DNA of 64,000 nt from an uncultured bacterium (GCA_937951895.1 CALFER010000029.1:41397-105396); one strand, 5' to 3'. Positions 52,901 to 61,904 are shown, counted from the first letter of the stretch. Program-made: numbers and translations. Notes: generated by a model not told the origin, from the sequence alone.

Positions 52901-54894
52901 ACGCGGGCGGTTCCGTGCAGCCATCCTCCTGGACACTGGTCAGTTATGACATCAGTTCGTGGGCGGCCGGACAGGGTGACGTCAAACTGCGGTGGGGCAT
53001 GGGTCCTTCCGACAGTTCGGTTGTGTACTGCGGCTGGAACATCGACGATGTGAGCGTCACGTACACGACCCCCTGCAACGTCCCGTTGCTCGTTCACGGA
53101 TCCCACGTGATCGATGACTCGATGGGAAACAACGACGGTGAGATCAACGCGGGTGAGTCGATCCTGCTGAGTCTGACACTGGATAATCAAGGCATCGATG
53201 CAACCGGCATCGAGGCACAACTCATCACCAGCAACCCGCATGTCACCATCACACAGGGTTTCTCGGCGTTCCCGGACATCCCGCAGAGCGGCGAGGGGAC
53301 ATCGAACGTTCTGTATGCGTTTACGGTGAGCACGGAAGCGACCGACGGAGAAACGATTCCCTTCACGATTTCCTGGACATCCTCGGAAACATCGGGATCC
53401 TCGTCTTTCGCCGAGATGATCGTGGCGCCGGCACTGGGTTGCGGGAGTCCGCTCGTACTGGATGCGGATGGGGACATCGACGGTATTCTGGATCCGGGCG
53501 AAACAGCCTCGATCATGGTGACACTGTCGAATACGGGCAACGGCGCGGCACACGACGTGTCCGCGACCCTGACCTCGGATCAGCCCTCCTACATAACAAT
53601 CAACGATGACACAGCGACCTTCCCGGACATTACGGGCGGCGGCAGCGAGGCGTGTGAAGCTCCTTACTACAATGTCTCGGTCGATCCCTCGATCCCGGAT
53701 CACACGATGGTGACCTTCACTCTCGACATCGATGCGGAAGGGTACACCACCTCCTGCAGTTTCATGCTCGAGGTGACCTCGAGTGATTTTGCGAAGCGGA
53801 TTGAATGGAACATGGACTCGGATCCGGGCTGGACCGCCGACCCGAACTGGGCATGGGGCGATCCGGCCGGAACCGGCGGCGATCCGCAGAACGGTTACAC
53901 AGGAACGAATGTCTACGGCTACAATCTGAGTGGCACGTATGAAAACAACATGACCGAGAAAAACCTGACATCGACCGTGATCGACTGTTCGTACATGGCC
54001 GATGTGGAAGTTCGTTTCCAGCGATGGCTGGGCGTCGAGAGCGCATCGTACGATCATGCCGCTTTCAAAGTCTCATCGAATGGCTCGACCTGGACCACCA
54101 TCTGGAATCACACCGGATCGACTCTGAACGAAACAGCCTGGTCCGCTCAGACCTTCGATATTTCAGCGATCGCCGACGGCCAGCCGTCCGTCTATCTGCG
54201 ATGGACGATGGGAACAACGGACAGTTCGCTGGTGTATTGCGGCTGGAACCTCGATGATGTGTCGATCTGGGCGAGAACAGGATCCCCGGCGGATACCCCG
54301 ACTCCTGCTCCGCCGACGAACACTCCGACCATCACTCCGACGCGGACCGTGACGCGCACGCCAACGATCACACCGACCGTGACGCCGACCCGCACTCCGA
54401 CACCTCCCCCTCCTCCGACGAATACTCCGACGATCACCCCCACCTCCGCACCCACTCACGATCCGACTCCGACGACACCTCCATCAGCAACTCCGACAGC
54501 GGATGTTCCGACCGCGACGCCGACGACGGGTCCCGGAACGAAGGGCATGGAACTGATCATGACCGATCCCGAACTTTCCGCCGGTGAGGAGTTCTATCTC
54601 CATTTCTACCTGCACAATCCCGATCAGACGCCGTATGACGCGGATGTGTATCTGCTCCTGGGTGTCTACGGCAACTACTGGTGCTGGCCGAGCTGGCAGC
54701 CCGTCACGGAAGGTCTCGATTACCGCAACATGACAGTCGGAGCGGGGCAGTCCGTGCATGAAGACGCGTTGAAATTCGACTGGCCGGCGGGAGTCGGTTC
54801 GGCGGAAGGACTGGCGTTTTACGGGTGTCCGTTCGAACCCGGAACCTGGACGATGATCGGTGACGTTCAGGTAATCACCTGGAGCTACATGTAG
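49978..54894 (+). CDS. Second secreted C25 (gingipain-like) peptidase, multidomain
   Basis: 1638 residues from the ATG at 49978 (AAAGGA upstream), which opens a signal peptide ending SAFGA. A propeptide-like beta region spans 25-215. The C25 peptidase lies at about 220-570: catalytic His in NYRGHGDN (51286-51288) and Cys in NICCNNA (51385-51390). Next come Ig-like and fibronectin-like parts, then two jelly-roll (MAM/CUB-like) copies around 870-1030 and 1278-1430. Between these copies are two COG1361/CARDB-like repeats (DGEINAGESILLSLTL and DGILDPGETASIMVTL). A Thr/Pro linker follows, then the shared beta module. A strong terminator follows. Extracellular proteolysis is the likely role. Confidence 0.9.
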   Translation: MRKVIGIVVLLVMWLSASAFGAQWVPLGTDRAGAEPVIRTVSADRTGATLEVQLPGFYVSEIDRNGRRFQRIEIPGGTSAVMPGTPNLPRLIARIGLPDTGSAVIDVTPIDVVTLDGYTVEPVQLPTTDLDAQPEFIIDETLYGSTADWPLKQAEPGTPAIWRDVRISDTSIYPLTWKASTRELKIAKKMKIEIRFTSTPSENEKIRTTWLVSRNYDRMYRASIVNYDAMGFSTRNRDTNIRYIMIAADSLIPAIQPLADWWNQAGVKTVIRPISEVGTTTDAVKAEILEYYNTENTEYVLLVGETNQVPIWSFSHSGDEGVGDFDYSCLEGGDWVPEIAIGRILHTDPDTVSHIVARTLNYISNPPDDGWLERTMLAAHEEEYPGKYTQCKNEIKNYSYAIQTPVFDTYYPPEGQTHAQVVAAMVAGRGLINYRGHGDNQEWSWSLGWVNSDIHSLANGTHTPIVLNICCNNAWIDSASETLSEAWQNAGASGEGGAVGNIGASRPSYTVENHDFDKEMFKAIFDDGITRFGDAVNVGKTFTSGMSSAGQYNSRIYFLFGDPALDMSTNGLFTMDVEHLPTVPIGGSDYMVTVTHSGSPVENAMVCIRKGDELFEVGYTDSTGHATLPALLTSGGMMDLTITAHNYAPFTDTIIVEAIGCGAIMMDHTVYNCDQQAMIRVWDSDLNVNPAAPDTSSILIHSDSEPVNETVTITETGPDTGEFRGYIQTSSSLSGPGFLLISHEDSIVAQYNDANCEGAPRVVTYTATADCDGPQISGLTVSGLGINTITISWTTEEVSDTVVTYGISSPPSIVVSNPRLLTDHSVTIDTLEGCTEYFFEVSSTDGAGNIAVDDNGGSYYQFTTLQLVTLFSADMNSDPGWTYQPQWAFGQPTGSGGDPSSGFTGDNVVGYNLSGAYGNSMSALYATTNSFDCSGASQAYLSFQQWLGVESATYDHATVEISTNGGTSWNTVWSHAGGSVQPSSWTLVSYDISSWAAGQGDVKLRWGMGPSDSSVVYCGWNIDDVSVTYTTPCNVPLLVHGSHVIDDSMGNNDGEINAGESILLSLTLDNQGIDATGIEAQLITSNPHVTITQGFSAFPDIPQSGEGTSNVLYAFTVSTEATDGETIPFTISWTSSETSGSSSFAEMIVAPALGCGSPLVLDADGDIDGILDPGETASIMVTLSNTGNGAAHDVSATLTSDQPSYITINDDTATFPDITGGGSEACEAPYYNVSVDPSIPDHTMVTFTLDIDAEGYTTSCSFMLEVTSSDFAKRIEWNMDSDPGWTADPNWAWGDPAGTGGDPQNGYTGTNVYGYNLSGTYENNMTEKNLTSTVIDCSYMADVEVRFQRWLGVESASYDHAAFKVSSNGSTWTTIWNHTGSTLNETAWSAQTFDISAIADGQPSVYLRWTMGTTDSSLVYCGWNLDDVSIWARTGSPADTPTPAPPTNTPTITPTRTVTRTPTITPTVTPTRTPTPPPPPTNTPTITPTSAPTHDPTPTTPPSATPTADVPTATPTTGPGTKGMELIMTDPELSAGEEFYLHFYLHNPDQTPYDADVYLLLGVYGNYWCWPSWQPVTEGLDYRNMTVGAGQSVHEDALKFDWPAGVGSAEGLAFYGCPFEPGTWTMIGDVQVITWSYM
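52591..53067 (+). repeat. Internal domain repeat, first copy
   Basis: Encodes about 158 residues (NSDPGWTYQPQWAFGQPTGS at its start; WLGVESATYDHA; YCGWNIDDVSV at its end). The second copy is 53806-54270. Protein similarity is high; DNA has drifted, mostly at third positions. Confidence 0.85.
53806..54270 (+). repeat. Internal domain repeat, second copy
   Basis: Encodes DSDPGWTADPNWAWGDPAGT, then WLGVESASYDHA and YCGWNLDDVSI, matching the copy at 52591-53067. Confidence 0.85.
54283..54546 (+). repeat. Thr/Pro-rich linker coding repeat
   Basis: Short imperfect units of the type ACNCCGAC encode about 85 residues of PTxTPT type, a flexible extracellular linker between the jelly-roll copy and the C-terminal shared module. 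The repeat is imperfect at DNA level, so it is not a simple microsatellite. Confidence 0.85.
54547..54891 (+). other. Shared beta module, copy 2 (C-terminal, divergent)
   Basis: C-terminus of the second C25 peptidase: LSAGEEFYLHFYLHNPDQTP, then LLLGVYGNYWCWPSW, KFDWPAGVGSAEGLAFYG and a final strand. Order and spacing of landmarks match copies 1 and 4, though the last strand lacks the FGW ending. Confidence 0.55.
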
Positions 54895-54916
54895 GATCTG
54901 ACAGGACGAACTAGAA

Positions 54917-54945
54917 GGGCGCGGCGAGTCCGCGCCTTTTTTTTT
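54917..54945 (+). terminator. Rho-independent terminator
   Basis: GGCGCGG (54918-54924), loop CGAGT, CCGCGCC (54930-54936), then nine T. It ends the C25 peptidase transcript. Confidence 0.93.
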
Positions 54946-55077
54946 GACAGTCCGAGCACTGCCGCTGGTCCTCGGAGGGTCCAGGCGGATATTTGACATC
55001 CGGCAGTTCCTCTCATACTCTTTTCCGGCGTCGACAGGTTCACTTCTTTGCCTCTTGTTCCGTTCACTGGAGACTCC

Positions 55078-57957
55078 ATGCGCAGAACCGCTGTCATTCC
55101 GGTCATCATCATCCTGTTCGCCGCGGCGATCCGTCTTCCCTATCTGTATGACATCCCTCCGTTCGGCGGCGCCAACGAAAACGTCATCGCGCTCGATATC
55201 CTTCAGGGCCGACACTCGCTGATCAATCAGTACCCCCATATCGGATCGCTCTCACCCTATCTCGTTGCAGGGTTTCTGGCGGTTCTGGGGCATCATTGGT
55301 ACGTGGTCCGGCTCGTGCCGTTTCTGTTCGGAATTCTGACAGTTCTGCTGACATTTCTGCTCGGGAAGGATCTGTTTGACCGTTCGACCGGTTGTCTCGC
55401 GGCCATTTTCATGAGTGTTGCGTTTTACCACGTCGTGTTCACGAGTCATTTTCCCTGGTCGAACAACCTGACCCCCTTTTTCACCACCGCCTTCCTGCTC
55501 AGCCTGCATCACATGATGCGTGCACCGAACCGCTCCTCCGGTGTGCTCTGGAGCATTCCCTGTGGACTCTCGTACGGGTTCGGACTGCAATCTCACCCGG
55601 AGGTTTCCGTGCTGTTCCCGATCATCCCGCTGGCTTTCGTACTGAGAGAAAAGCATCTCATCCGATGGCTCATGCGGCCCTCGTTGTACACGTTTGGCTT
55701 CTTCGCGCTCGCCGGCTACGCCAACATGATCTATTACAACATCGCATCCCGGATGCAAACCGTTTCGTTCGGTCTGACCTACCCGCAATACGCGCTTGTC
55801 GAGCGTTACACACCAGCCGCTGTTTTGACGAATCACGGACGGGCAATCCTGCATCTCGCCCGCATGTATCTCGGTTTCCCCAACGATACTGTTCGCTGGA
55901 TTCACTATGCGCAGCATCCCGCCATTCTGTTTTTCTGGGTCGCCGTCATCACGGGATTGGTGTTCGCGTTCCGACGACGCACCCTGCTCGTACCGCTGGC
56001 GTTCCTGTCTGCTCTGATCCTGATCCCTCTGGCCAACCGGACATACAGTTTTGCACTCGGGCGGTATCTCGTGTTCCTGTTTCCGCTTGCCTCGATTCTG
56101 ATCGCGTCAGCCTTGACAACCATCGCTGCTCAGGCGCAGTTGATCTCGAACAGGCATCTTCGGTTTGCCGCCGGGAGTCTCATTTTCAGCACGCTGGTAT
56201 TCTTCGTCGTCTACCCGCTCAACGGAATCCGGACATATTATGCCGAGCAGATCCGCCTGGGGGAAACGAGCCGTCCTTACTGGAATCTGAAGACGATCGC
56301 GGACACGTATCGGAGCCGATCGCCCCTGATTTTTGTGGACGACGCGTTGCCCTGGGGTTTCAACATGACCCAGTTCCTGCGTGAGGACGGTTTCCAGGCG
56401 AGACTCCTGTATTGGGATGATCCGCGCAAGCCGCCGTTTGACGATCTGAAGGTGCAGTCTCAGATCGCCGCAGCCTTCGAAGCAAGACCCGACCGGGCTG
56501 TTCTGGCAATTCTTCACGAGGAGAATGTTCGATCGTTCCTGAACCGGGTACCGGTCGCCCGAATCGGTGCCAATTTCGATTACACAACGATACACGGCTG
56601 GCAGAACATGGCCCGTGTGCTCGAAGTCGGAGGCCCGAGGGACACAGCGTGGCTGAATGCTGCGCTGATTCCCGCCAGGCTTGCGGAATCCGAACGTGTG
56701 ATCTTCCAGGATCGGGGAGGATATTGGGCGTATCCATCCGGACATCCTCTCCGATTCCCACCCCGGATCACTGCCGATCCTGGCTCATCCTCCGCTTCCA
56801 TCATCTGGGATGCCGGTGAACAAATCGCCTGCACGAGCATGAAGGCGACCGTTGCCCGGACCGATTTCATCGACCCGGGTGATCCCGATGACGCCCCTCC
56901 CGCAATCGCCCTGGACGACACCGGCGAACCCCTTGTCCTGTTCATCTCGCGGTTGCCCGATCGTCGGCAGATCGTTCGCGCACACCCCGCATCCGTCTTC
57001 GGGCTGCACCCCCGGCTGTCGACCGTCTCGGATCTGCCGGACACAGCCGGCCGGTCCATCGCAACAGCCATCGGTCCCGGACCGATCTACCCTGCCTCCA
57101 TTCTGACTGAACACTCGCTCGTCCTGATCGATTCGCTCGTTTCGTCCACACCCGAGATCCGATTCATCGACACTCCGGTTGAGGGGATTCCGGACGCACC
57201 GGACACGACATGTCAGATCGGAACGGATGGTGCCGTCGACATCGCTTTCGCCGATTGTTCCGGTGTCCTCCACTACCGTCTTGACGCAATCGGCTGGCAG
57301 ATCACACGGCACGATTTTCCGGATCCCGACCGGATCGTTTTCGACGCCTCGGGAAATCCGATCGCCATCAATTTCGAAGACATTGTCCGGATCGGGAACG
57401 CCCCGCTGCGAGAGCCGAAAAAGATTTTCCGAACTGATACCCGCTCATCTTCCGCGATCGCGCTCGTTGCCCCATCCGATCGAACCGGATTCGAGATCCC
57501 TTCCGACAACCGCCCCGTGCTCGCGCTGCAGGAACCATCCGGGCGCATCCGGCTTCTCGAGACCGCCCGGACAATCCGGGCCACCCCGAAACAAATCGGT
57601 TTCGAACTGATCCGGCAGATCGCCGGAGACGCGTTTCAGATGACCATGGCGATTGACAATCCGGGCAGGGACACGCAATGGGACGTATATGTCGGGATCC
57701 TTGACAGCGACGGTTCAGTGCGCTATTTCCCCGACTGGACGCCGGCACCGCATCCGATACGGACAACGATTCCGAACGGACGCAGCCTCCCCGATGATCT
57801 CGCGATCAACATCCGTCTCGAACCGCGACAAACGCCCTGTGAGTTGTTTGCCTTCGCCGCACTTCCGGGCACACTTTACCCCGTCGCCGACGGCGACCGT
57901 CTCGTGATCGCGTTCGACGCCTCGTCAACCCCGCCTGTCCCGACCGAACCGCGGTAG
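55078..57957 (+). CDS. GT39/ArnT-like membrane glycosyltransferase with long extracytoplasmic tail
   Basis: 959 residues from the ATG at 55078 (GGAG 5 bases upstream). About eleven membrane helices fill the first 400 residues, with AAIRLPYLYDIPPFGGANEN after helix 1, where the catalytic Asp/Glu of the PMT/ArnT class is expected, and FTSHFPWSNNLTPFF. Such enzymes transfer sugars from polyprenyl carriers outside the membrane. A periplasmic domain follows (400-530), then some 330 residues of short beta repeats such as DDTGEPLVLFISRL and DASGNPIAINF, propeller-like. The C-terminus is weakly like the shared module (AIDNPGRDTQWDVYVGILD, YFPDWTP). The acceptor is unknown. Confidence 0.78.
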   Translation: MRRTAVIPVIIILFAAAIRLPYLYDIPPFGGANENVIALDILQGRHSLINQYPHIGSLSPYLVAGFLAVLGHHWYVVRLVPFLFGILTVLLTFLLGKDLFDRSTGCLAAIFMSVAFYHVVFTSHFPWSNNLTPFFTTAFLLSLHHMMRAPNRSSGVLWSIPCGLSYGFGLQSHPEVSVLFPIIPLAFVLREKHLIRWLMRPSLYTFGFFALAGYANMIYYNIASRMQTVSFGLTYPQYALVERYTPAAVLTNHGRAILHLARMYLGFPNDTVRWIHYAQHPAILFFWVAVITGLVFAFRRRTLLVPLAFLSALILIPLANRTYSFALGRYLVFLFPLASILIASALTTIAAQAQLISNRHLRFAAGSLIFSTLVFFVVYPLNGIRTYYAEQIRLGETSRPYWNLKTIADTYRSRSPLIFVDDALPWGFNMTQFLREDGFQARLLYWDDPRKPPFDDLKVQSQIAAAFEARPDRAVLAILHEENVRSFLNRVPVARIGANFDYTTIHGWQNMARVLEVGGPRDTAWLNAALIPARLAESERVIFQDRGGYWAYPSGHPLRFPPRITADPGSSSASIIWDAGEQIACTSMKATVARTDFIDPGDPDDAPPAIALDDTGEPLVLFISRLPDRRQIVRAHPASVFGLHPRLSTVSDLPDTAGRSIATAIGPGPIYPASILTEHSLVLIDSLVSSTPEIRFIDTPVEGIPDAPDTTCQIGTDGAVDIAFADCSGVLHYRLDAIGWQITRHDFPDPDRIVFDASGNPIAINFEDIVRIGNAPLREPKKIFRTDTRSSSAIALVAPSDRTGFEIPSDNRPVLALQEPSGRIRLLETARTIRATPKQIGFELIRQIAGDAFQMTMAIDNPGRDTQWDVYVGILDSDGSVRYFPDWTPAPHPIRTTIPNGRSLPDDLAINIRLEPRQTPCELFAFAALPGTLYPVADGDRLVIAFDASSTPPVPTEPR
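57600..57930 (+). other. Shared beta module, copy 3 (C-terminal, divergent)
   Basis: End of the GT39-type protein: FQMTMAIDNPGRDTQWDVYV, GILDSDGSVRYFPDWTPAP, then FAFAALPGTLYP and a closing strand. It keeps the NPG turn and F-P-x-W core but lacks the Trp-Pro strand, so it is the weakest of the copies. Confidence 0.45.
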
Positions 57958-57963
57958 CGACTC

Positions 57964-59247
57964 CTACTGCATGATGACATGCTGGATCGCCACCCCGAAC
58001 GGCTCGGGGTCATCGGAATCGCTGCACTGCGATCGGAAAAAGAGGGGTTCGACAGTCAGATCGACGCGGACGACGTCTGGTGCTGGATTCCGGTTGCCGG
58101 AAAGAGGAATCTGCAGACAGAAACGCTCCGTCGCGACAGTCTCGGTGAGGAGCAGCTTCCCTCCGATCGATATGCGCAGCGTCTGCGGTTCGGGCATACA
58201 TCGGATATCGCGCACACCCTGGATCAACAGCCTCGTGGCACCCGCAATTCCGGGAATCAGCAGAGTCGATCTGGGACTGGACCAGATCGGTTCGGTCGCA
58301 ACGGCTCTCGAGTGAAAACCGCTGTCGGGAAGCCAGTTCGCATACTCGATATCACGCACGCTGAAACTGAGTTTTCGGTTGTCTTCGGTGCCGAGACATT
58401 CCGAAGGAACGAAGAATTGATCGGCTGAAAACAGCAGCCAGCGCATCGAGTTCATCAGGGGGACCGCAGGCAAACCGATCAGCGGGTTCCGGTTGAAATC
58501 CAGCGGAGACACGACTGCAGTCATCTCGAATTCCGGGCTTGTCACGGTCCGGGTCGTCAGCACGCGATCCTCGCAGGACAGAGTTATCTCGATCCTGCCT
58601 CCGGGAAGGCAGGACGGATTCGTCGTGCCGGCAACGCGGAGCAGCATCGGACGGACCGGATCCGTCATCTCGATTGTGCTCGAAACCATACTCCATCGTC
58701 CCGCGGCCGACGCATTTTCGGCCGGATCGAACGGATGCCAGCCCTTTGCAAACCGCGGATGGAATGATCGCATGAGCGCATATTCGGAACGAATCAGTCG
58801 CCAGACTCCGGAAGAAGGATCCGGTGGAATCGCTCCAGGCGATCCCGGTGCAGCTTCAAACCGGACGAATTGCGAGTGCTCGAGCGGCGGAACGATAAGA
58901 AGAAACTCCATCCACGATCTCCCGTCAGCGACGCGAACGGGAAATCCCGTATCGATCCGGGAGATTTCATTCCCTGTATCATCCGCGATTCTCAGATGCG
59001 GAATGCCCTTCTCCGCAGACTCGGGCCAGCTCAGCTTCGCTTCGACCGGACACCCCACGGGAATGAAACGAGAACCGTCCGGCGCGACTGGGTGCCCGGG
59101 GATGTTCAGCAGATCAAGGGTGATTGAGTCGACGGGGGCAGATCCTGCAGGAAGCGGTGTCGCGATCAGAAAAAGCGTACCGAGTAGGATGGCGAGGGGA
59201 TTCCAGTAAACGGCATGACGGTACATCGAGATACTGGATCGGAACAT
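57964..59247 (-). CDS. Secreted or membrane-anchored protein of unknown function
   Basis: 427 residues with an N-terminal hydrophobic segment (NPLAILLGTLFLIATPLPAG). The rest is beta-rich, with no enzyme motif recognised. The last ~100 residues (LLIQGVRDIRCMPEPQTLRI, then GKLLLTETVATERFCLQIPL and a final FGVAIQHV) resemble the jelly-roll ends attached to some membrane glycosyltransferases. It faces the GT39-type gene end to end with 6 bases between, and lies 3 bases behind the permease gene on the same strand. A role in surface glycans is possible. Confidence 0.65.
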   Translation of the reverse strand: MFRSSISMYRHAVYWNPLAILLGTLFLIATPLPAGSAPVDSITLDLLNIPGHPVAPDGSRFIPVGCPVEAKLSWPESAEKGIPHLRIADDTGNEISRIDTGFPVRVADGRSWMEFLLIVPPLEHSQFVRFEAAPGSPGAIPPDPSSGVWRLIRSEYALMRSFHPRFAKGWHPFDPAENASAAGRWSMVSSTIEMTDPVRPMLLRVAGTTNPSCLPGGRIEITLSCEDRVLTTRTVTSPEFEMTAVVSPLDFNRNPLIGLPAVPLMNSMRWLLFSADQFFVPSECLGTEDNRKLSFSVRDIEYANWLPDSGFHSRAVATEPIWSSPRSTLLIPGIAGATRLLIQGVRDIRCMPEPQTLRISIGGKLLLTETVATERFCLQIPLSGNRNPAPDVVRVDLTVEPLFFRSQCSDSDDPEPFGVAIQHVIMQ

Positions 59248-59250
59248 GGC

Positions 59251-60510
59251 TCAGTTGTTGCTTGTCGTGCCGGGACGGCCGGGCAGGAGCAGATTGAGAG
59301 TGACACCGAGGATCCCCGCGAGACCGATACCCCGAAGCGTGAATTCACCGGCGGAAAAAGACATGCCGCCGATACCGAACACCATGATCAGGGCGACGAT
59401 CGCCATGTTTCTGGGTTCGGTCAGATCCTGTCCCGCCTTCACCAGACTGTTCAGACCGATCACCATGATTGCGCCGAACAGCAGAAGCATGATGCCGCCC
59501 ATGACCGGAACCGGGATCGTCTGGAGCAGTGCGCCGAGTTTGCCGACGAAGGCGAGAAGGATGGCGGTGATGGACGCCCAGGTCATGATCGCCGGGTTGA
59601 AGACGCGCGTCAGGGCGACCGCTCCGCTGACTTCCGAGTAGGTCGTGTTGGGTGGACCGCCGAGCATCGATGCGACGGAGGTGGCCAGTCCGTCCCCGAG
59701 CATTGTGCGGTGGACGCCGGGATGCTTCAGATAATTCCGGCCTGTGATCGAACCGATGGCGATGATGTCGCCGAAATGCTCGATGGCCGGTGCAATCGCG
59801 ACCGGCACGATGAACAGCACAGCCTGCCAGTTCCATTGTGGAAATGTGAAGTGTGGCATGGCGAACCAAGGCGCCGATATGACACGCGTGAAATCGACCA
59901 GTCCGAGAGATACGGACAGCAGATATCCGACGGCGACGCCGCTGAGAATCGGAACGAGCCGGATCAGTCCGCGTCCGAGCAGCAGGGCGGCGATCGTGAC
60001 AGCCAGCGAGATCATGGAGACGATCAGTGCGGTTTTTTCGGGCACCAGCACCGCCGATCCGTCTCCTGTTTTTCCCAGTGCCATATTGACCGCGACCGGC
60101 GCCAGGATAAGGCCGATGACCATGATGACCGGGCCTGTGACGATAGGCGGGAGCACACGGAGCAGCGCATCGGGACCGCGCCAGTAAATCAGGACACTGA
60201 GAACCATATACACGATTCCGGCGGCCGCGAGACCGCAGAGTGTGGAAGGGATGCCCCATGTCTGGACGCCGTAGATGATCGGTGCGATGAAGGCAAACGA
60301 CGAGGCCAGAAAGACCGGAACCGAGCCGCGTGTGATGACCTGGAAAATCAATGTCCCCACGCCGGCTGTAAAGAGCGCGACGTTGGGATCCAGGCCGGTC
60401 AGAAGGGGGACCAGTACGAGCGCGCCGAAGGCGACGAACAGCATCTGCGCGCCCAGCAGGCCGTCCTTGAAACGGAACGAATAATCCGCACTCCGCATCG
60501 CGTCGTTCAT
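59251..60510 (-). CDS. Uracil/xanthine permease (NCS2 family)
   Basis: 419 residues from the ATG at 60510, which overlaps the M28 peptidase stop as ATGA. Fourteen-helix nucleobase:proton symporter. Signature parts: GLLGAQMLFVAFGALVLVPL at the start, IAPAIEHFGDIIAIG (the conserved E-H-x-G-D of helix 8), and GPPNTTYSEVSGAVALTRV (N-T-T/S-Y-S-E motif of helix 10). The N-T-T-Y-S-E form fits the uracil (UraA) side better than xanthine permeases. Coupled to a peptidase upstream and an unknown secreted protein downstream. Confidence 0.93.
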   Translation of the reverse strand: MNDAMRSADYSFRFKDGLLGAQMLFVAFGALVLVPLLTGLDPNVALFTAGVGTLIFQVITRGSVPVFLASSFAFIAPIIYGVQTWGIPSTLCGLAAAGIVYMVLSVLIYWRGPDALLRVLPPIVTGPVIMVIGLILAPVAVNMALGKTGDGSAVLVPEKTALIVSMISLAVTIAALLLGRGLIRLVPILSGVAVGYLLSVSLGLVDFTRVISAPWFAMPHFTFPQWNWQAVLFIVPVAIAPAIEHFGDIIAIGSITGRNYLKHPGVHRTMLGDGLATSVASMLGGPPNTTYSEVSGAVALTRVFNPAIMTWASITAILLAFVGKLGALLQTIPVPVMGGIMLLLFGAIMVIGLNSLVKAGQDLTEPRNMAIVALIMVFGIGGMSFSAGEFTLRGIGLAGILGVTLNLLLPGRPGTTSNN

Positions 60511-61904
60511 GGGTGACTCCTTTTCACGGCATGCGCCTGCGTTTCGACCGTCATGCATGTCAGCCGCGTGATCGCCTCGAACAGAACCGGATTGAGTGTT
60601 TCAGGGGTGTCCGACGCCATGTGGAGATGCTGGTAGGGCTGCTTCGCCACGATGAACATGTTTGTGATGCCTGCCCTCTGAAAAGCCTCGGCGTCCGCCC
60701 CGCCCGCCACATGATCCGCGCATGTATCCGGAATCCGGAAGAACCGGGCGTTCAGATCATCCCAGGTCGTGAAGAAATCCGGATGATGCTTCCGGCCGCG
60801 CGTATCGAGTCCGATTCCCGCACCCATGCAATCCAGGTTATACATGCCGATCGTGCGATCGAGAGGCCACGATGGATGCTCGCCGTAATACAGTGAGCCG
60901 ACGATACCGGTTTCCTCGGCGCCGAACGCGATGAAGATCATCGTCCGGGGATGCGGCCGGCGGGACAACTCCGCGGCGATTTCGAGCAGCGCCGACACGC
61001 CGGAGGCATCGTCCTGCGCACCGTGGAAGATGACGGATTCGCCCTGAATACCGACATGATCCAGGTGTGCACCGATCACGATCGCCTCGTTCGCGCGTTC
61101 GGGATCGCTCCCCTCCAGAACACCGATCACATTCCAGCACCTCCCGTTGCGGTCCGGCGCGGCCTCGATGTCGATCTCGAGTTCCCCCGCGACAGGGCCG
61201 CTTGCCACCTCACCCAGAGAATCGATCCGGTACTGGCGTGCCGCGAGCGAATCGGCGGGGTTTGAAAGCAGCGACATCCCGAAGGCCGACGACAGGACGA
61301 TCATGGGAAAGCCGGGCAGCGGCAGGGCATCTTCCATGAGGCTGGCGGAGAGGCGGTCCGGGTCGGGGTGATTCGGGTTGTGCAGGACAGCCAGGCCGAT
61401 CGCGCCCTTTTCGCGATAACGGCGGCCGCGGGCACGTGGCAGTTCCTGGGGTTTGTCACTGGCGAAGGGGGCGGGGTGTTTGAAATCCAGAGCGATCCGG
61501 CCCGTCAGGTCGACAGCAAGCTCATCGCCGGGCCCGTCCTGTCGCCCGTAGCCAACGAAGGTGAGGGGGGCTCGGATGCGAGCACCGTCCGTGAGGCCCC
61601 GGCAGATGAAGTCGACACCGAGATTCAGGGGACGGATGCGGCCGTCGGGAGTGTGATACCGGACTTCCGCGCGGGTTATCCGGTTCGTTTCGAGCGGAAA
61701 GTGCTGGCGGAAGGAATTGTTGTCACCGAGGGGTTTCAGGCCGAGACGGGCGAATGCGGACTCGACGTGGCGACTGGCGAGTTCATAACCGTGGTCGCCC
61801 GGCATGCGCCCGCGCATATTGGGGGCGGCGAGCATCCGGACGTGGTGCATCAAGCGATCCGCGGAGATTACAGGAATCGAGAGCAGAGTATCTGTGGGCG
61901 ACAT
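60507..61904 (-). CDS. M28-family zinc peptidase
   Basis: 465 residues. A PA-domain-like insertion lies at about 90-215. The catalytic part has IGAHLDHVG (first zinc ligands), AQDDASGVSALLE (bridging Asp), FGAEETGIVGS (catalytic Glu-Glu), NLDCMGAGIG and a late HLHMASDTPE with the last His. This is the aminopeptidase/glutamate carboxypeptidase-like M28 set, with all ligands in place. No signal peptide is evident, so a cytoplasmic peptidase is likely, feeding amino acids from imported peptides. First gene of the peptidase-permease pair. Confidence 0.92.
   Translation of the reverse strand: MSPTDTLLSIPVISADRLMHHVRMLAAPNMRGRMPGDHGYELASRHVESAFARLGLKPLGDNNSFRQHFPLETNRITRAEVRYHTPDGRIRPLNLGVDFICRGLTDGARIRAPLTFVGYGRQDGPGDELAVDLTGRIALDFKHPAPFASDKPQELPRARGRRYREKGAIGLAVLHNPNHPDPDRLSASLMEDALPLPGFPMIVLSSAFGMSLLSNPADSLAARQYRIDSLGEVASGPVAGELEIDIEAAPDRNGRCWNVIGVLEGSDPERANEAIVIGAHLDHVGIQGESVIFHGAQDDASGVSALLEIAAELSRRPHPRTMIFIAFGAEETGIVGSLYYGEHPSWPLDRTIGMYNLDCMGAGIGLDTRGRKHHPDFFTTWDDLNARFFRIPDTCADHVAGGADAEAFQRAGITNMFIVAKQPYQHLHMASDTPETLNPVLFEAITRLTCMTVETQAHAVKRSHP

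Noticed and set aside
52423..54057. A 544-codon minus-strand frame
   Set aside because: Antisense to the second C25 peptidase; biased composition and no motif.
54283..54546. Short tandem units that might suggest a CRISPR array
   Set aside because: Units are 6-12 bases, imperfect and in frame, and encode a Thr/Pro linker.
59215..60516. A 433-codon plus-strand frame
   Set aside because: Antisense to the uracil permease; Asp/Arg/His/Gln-rich without structure.
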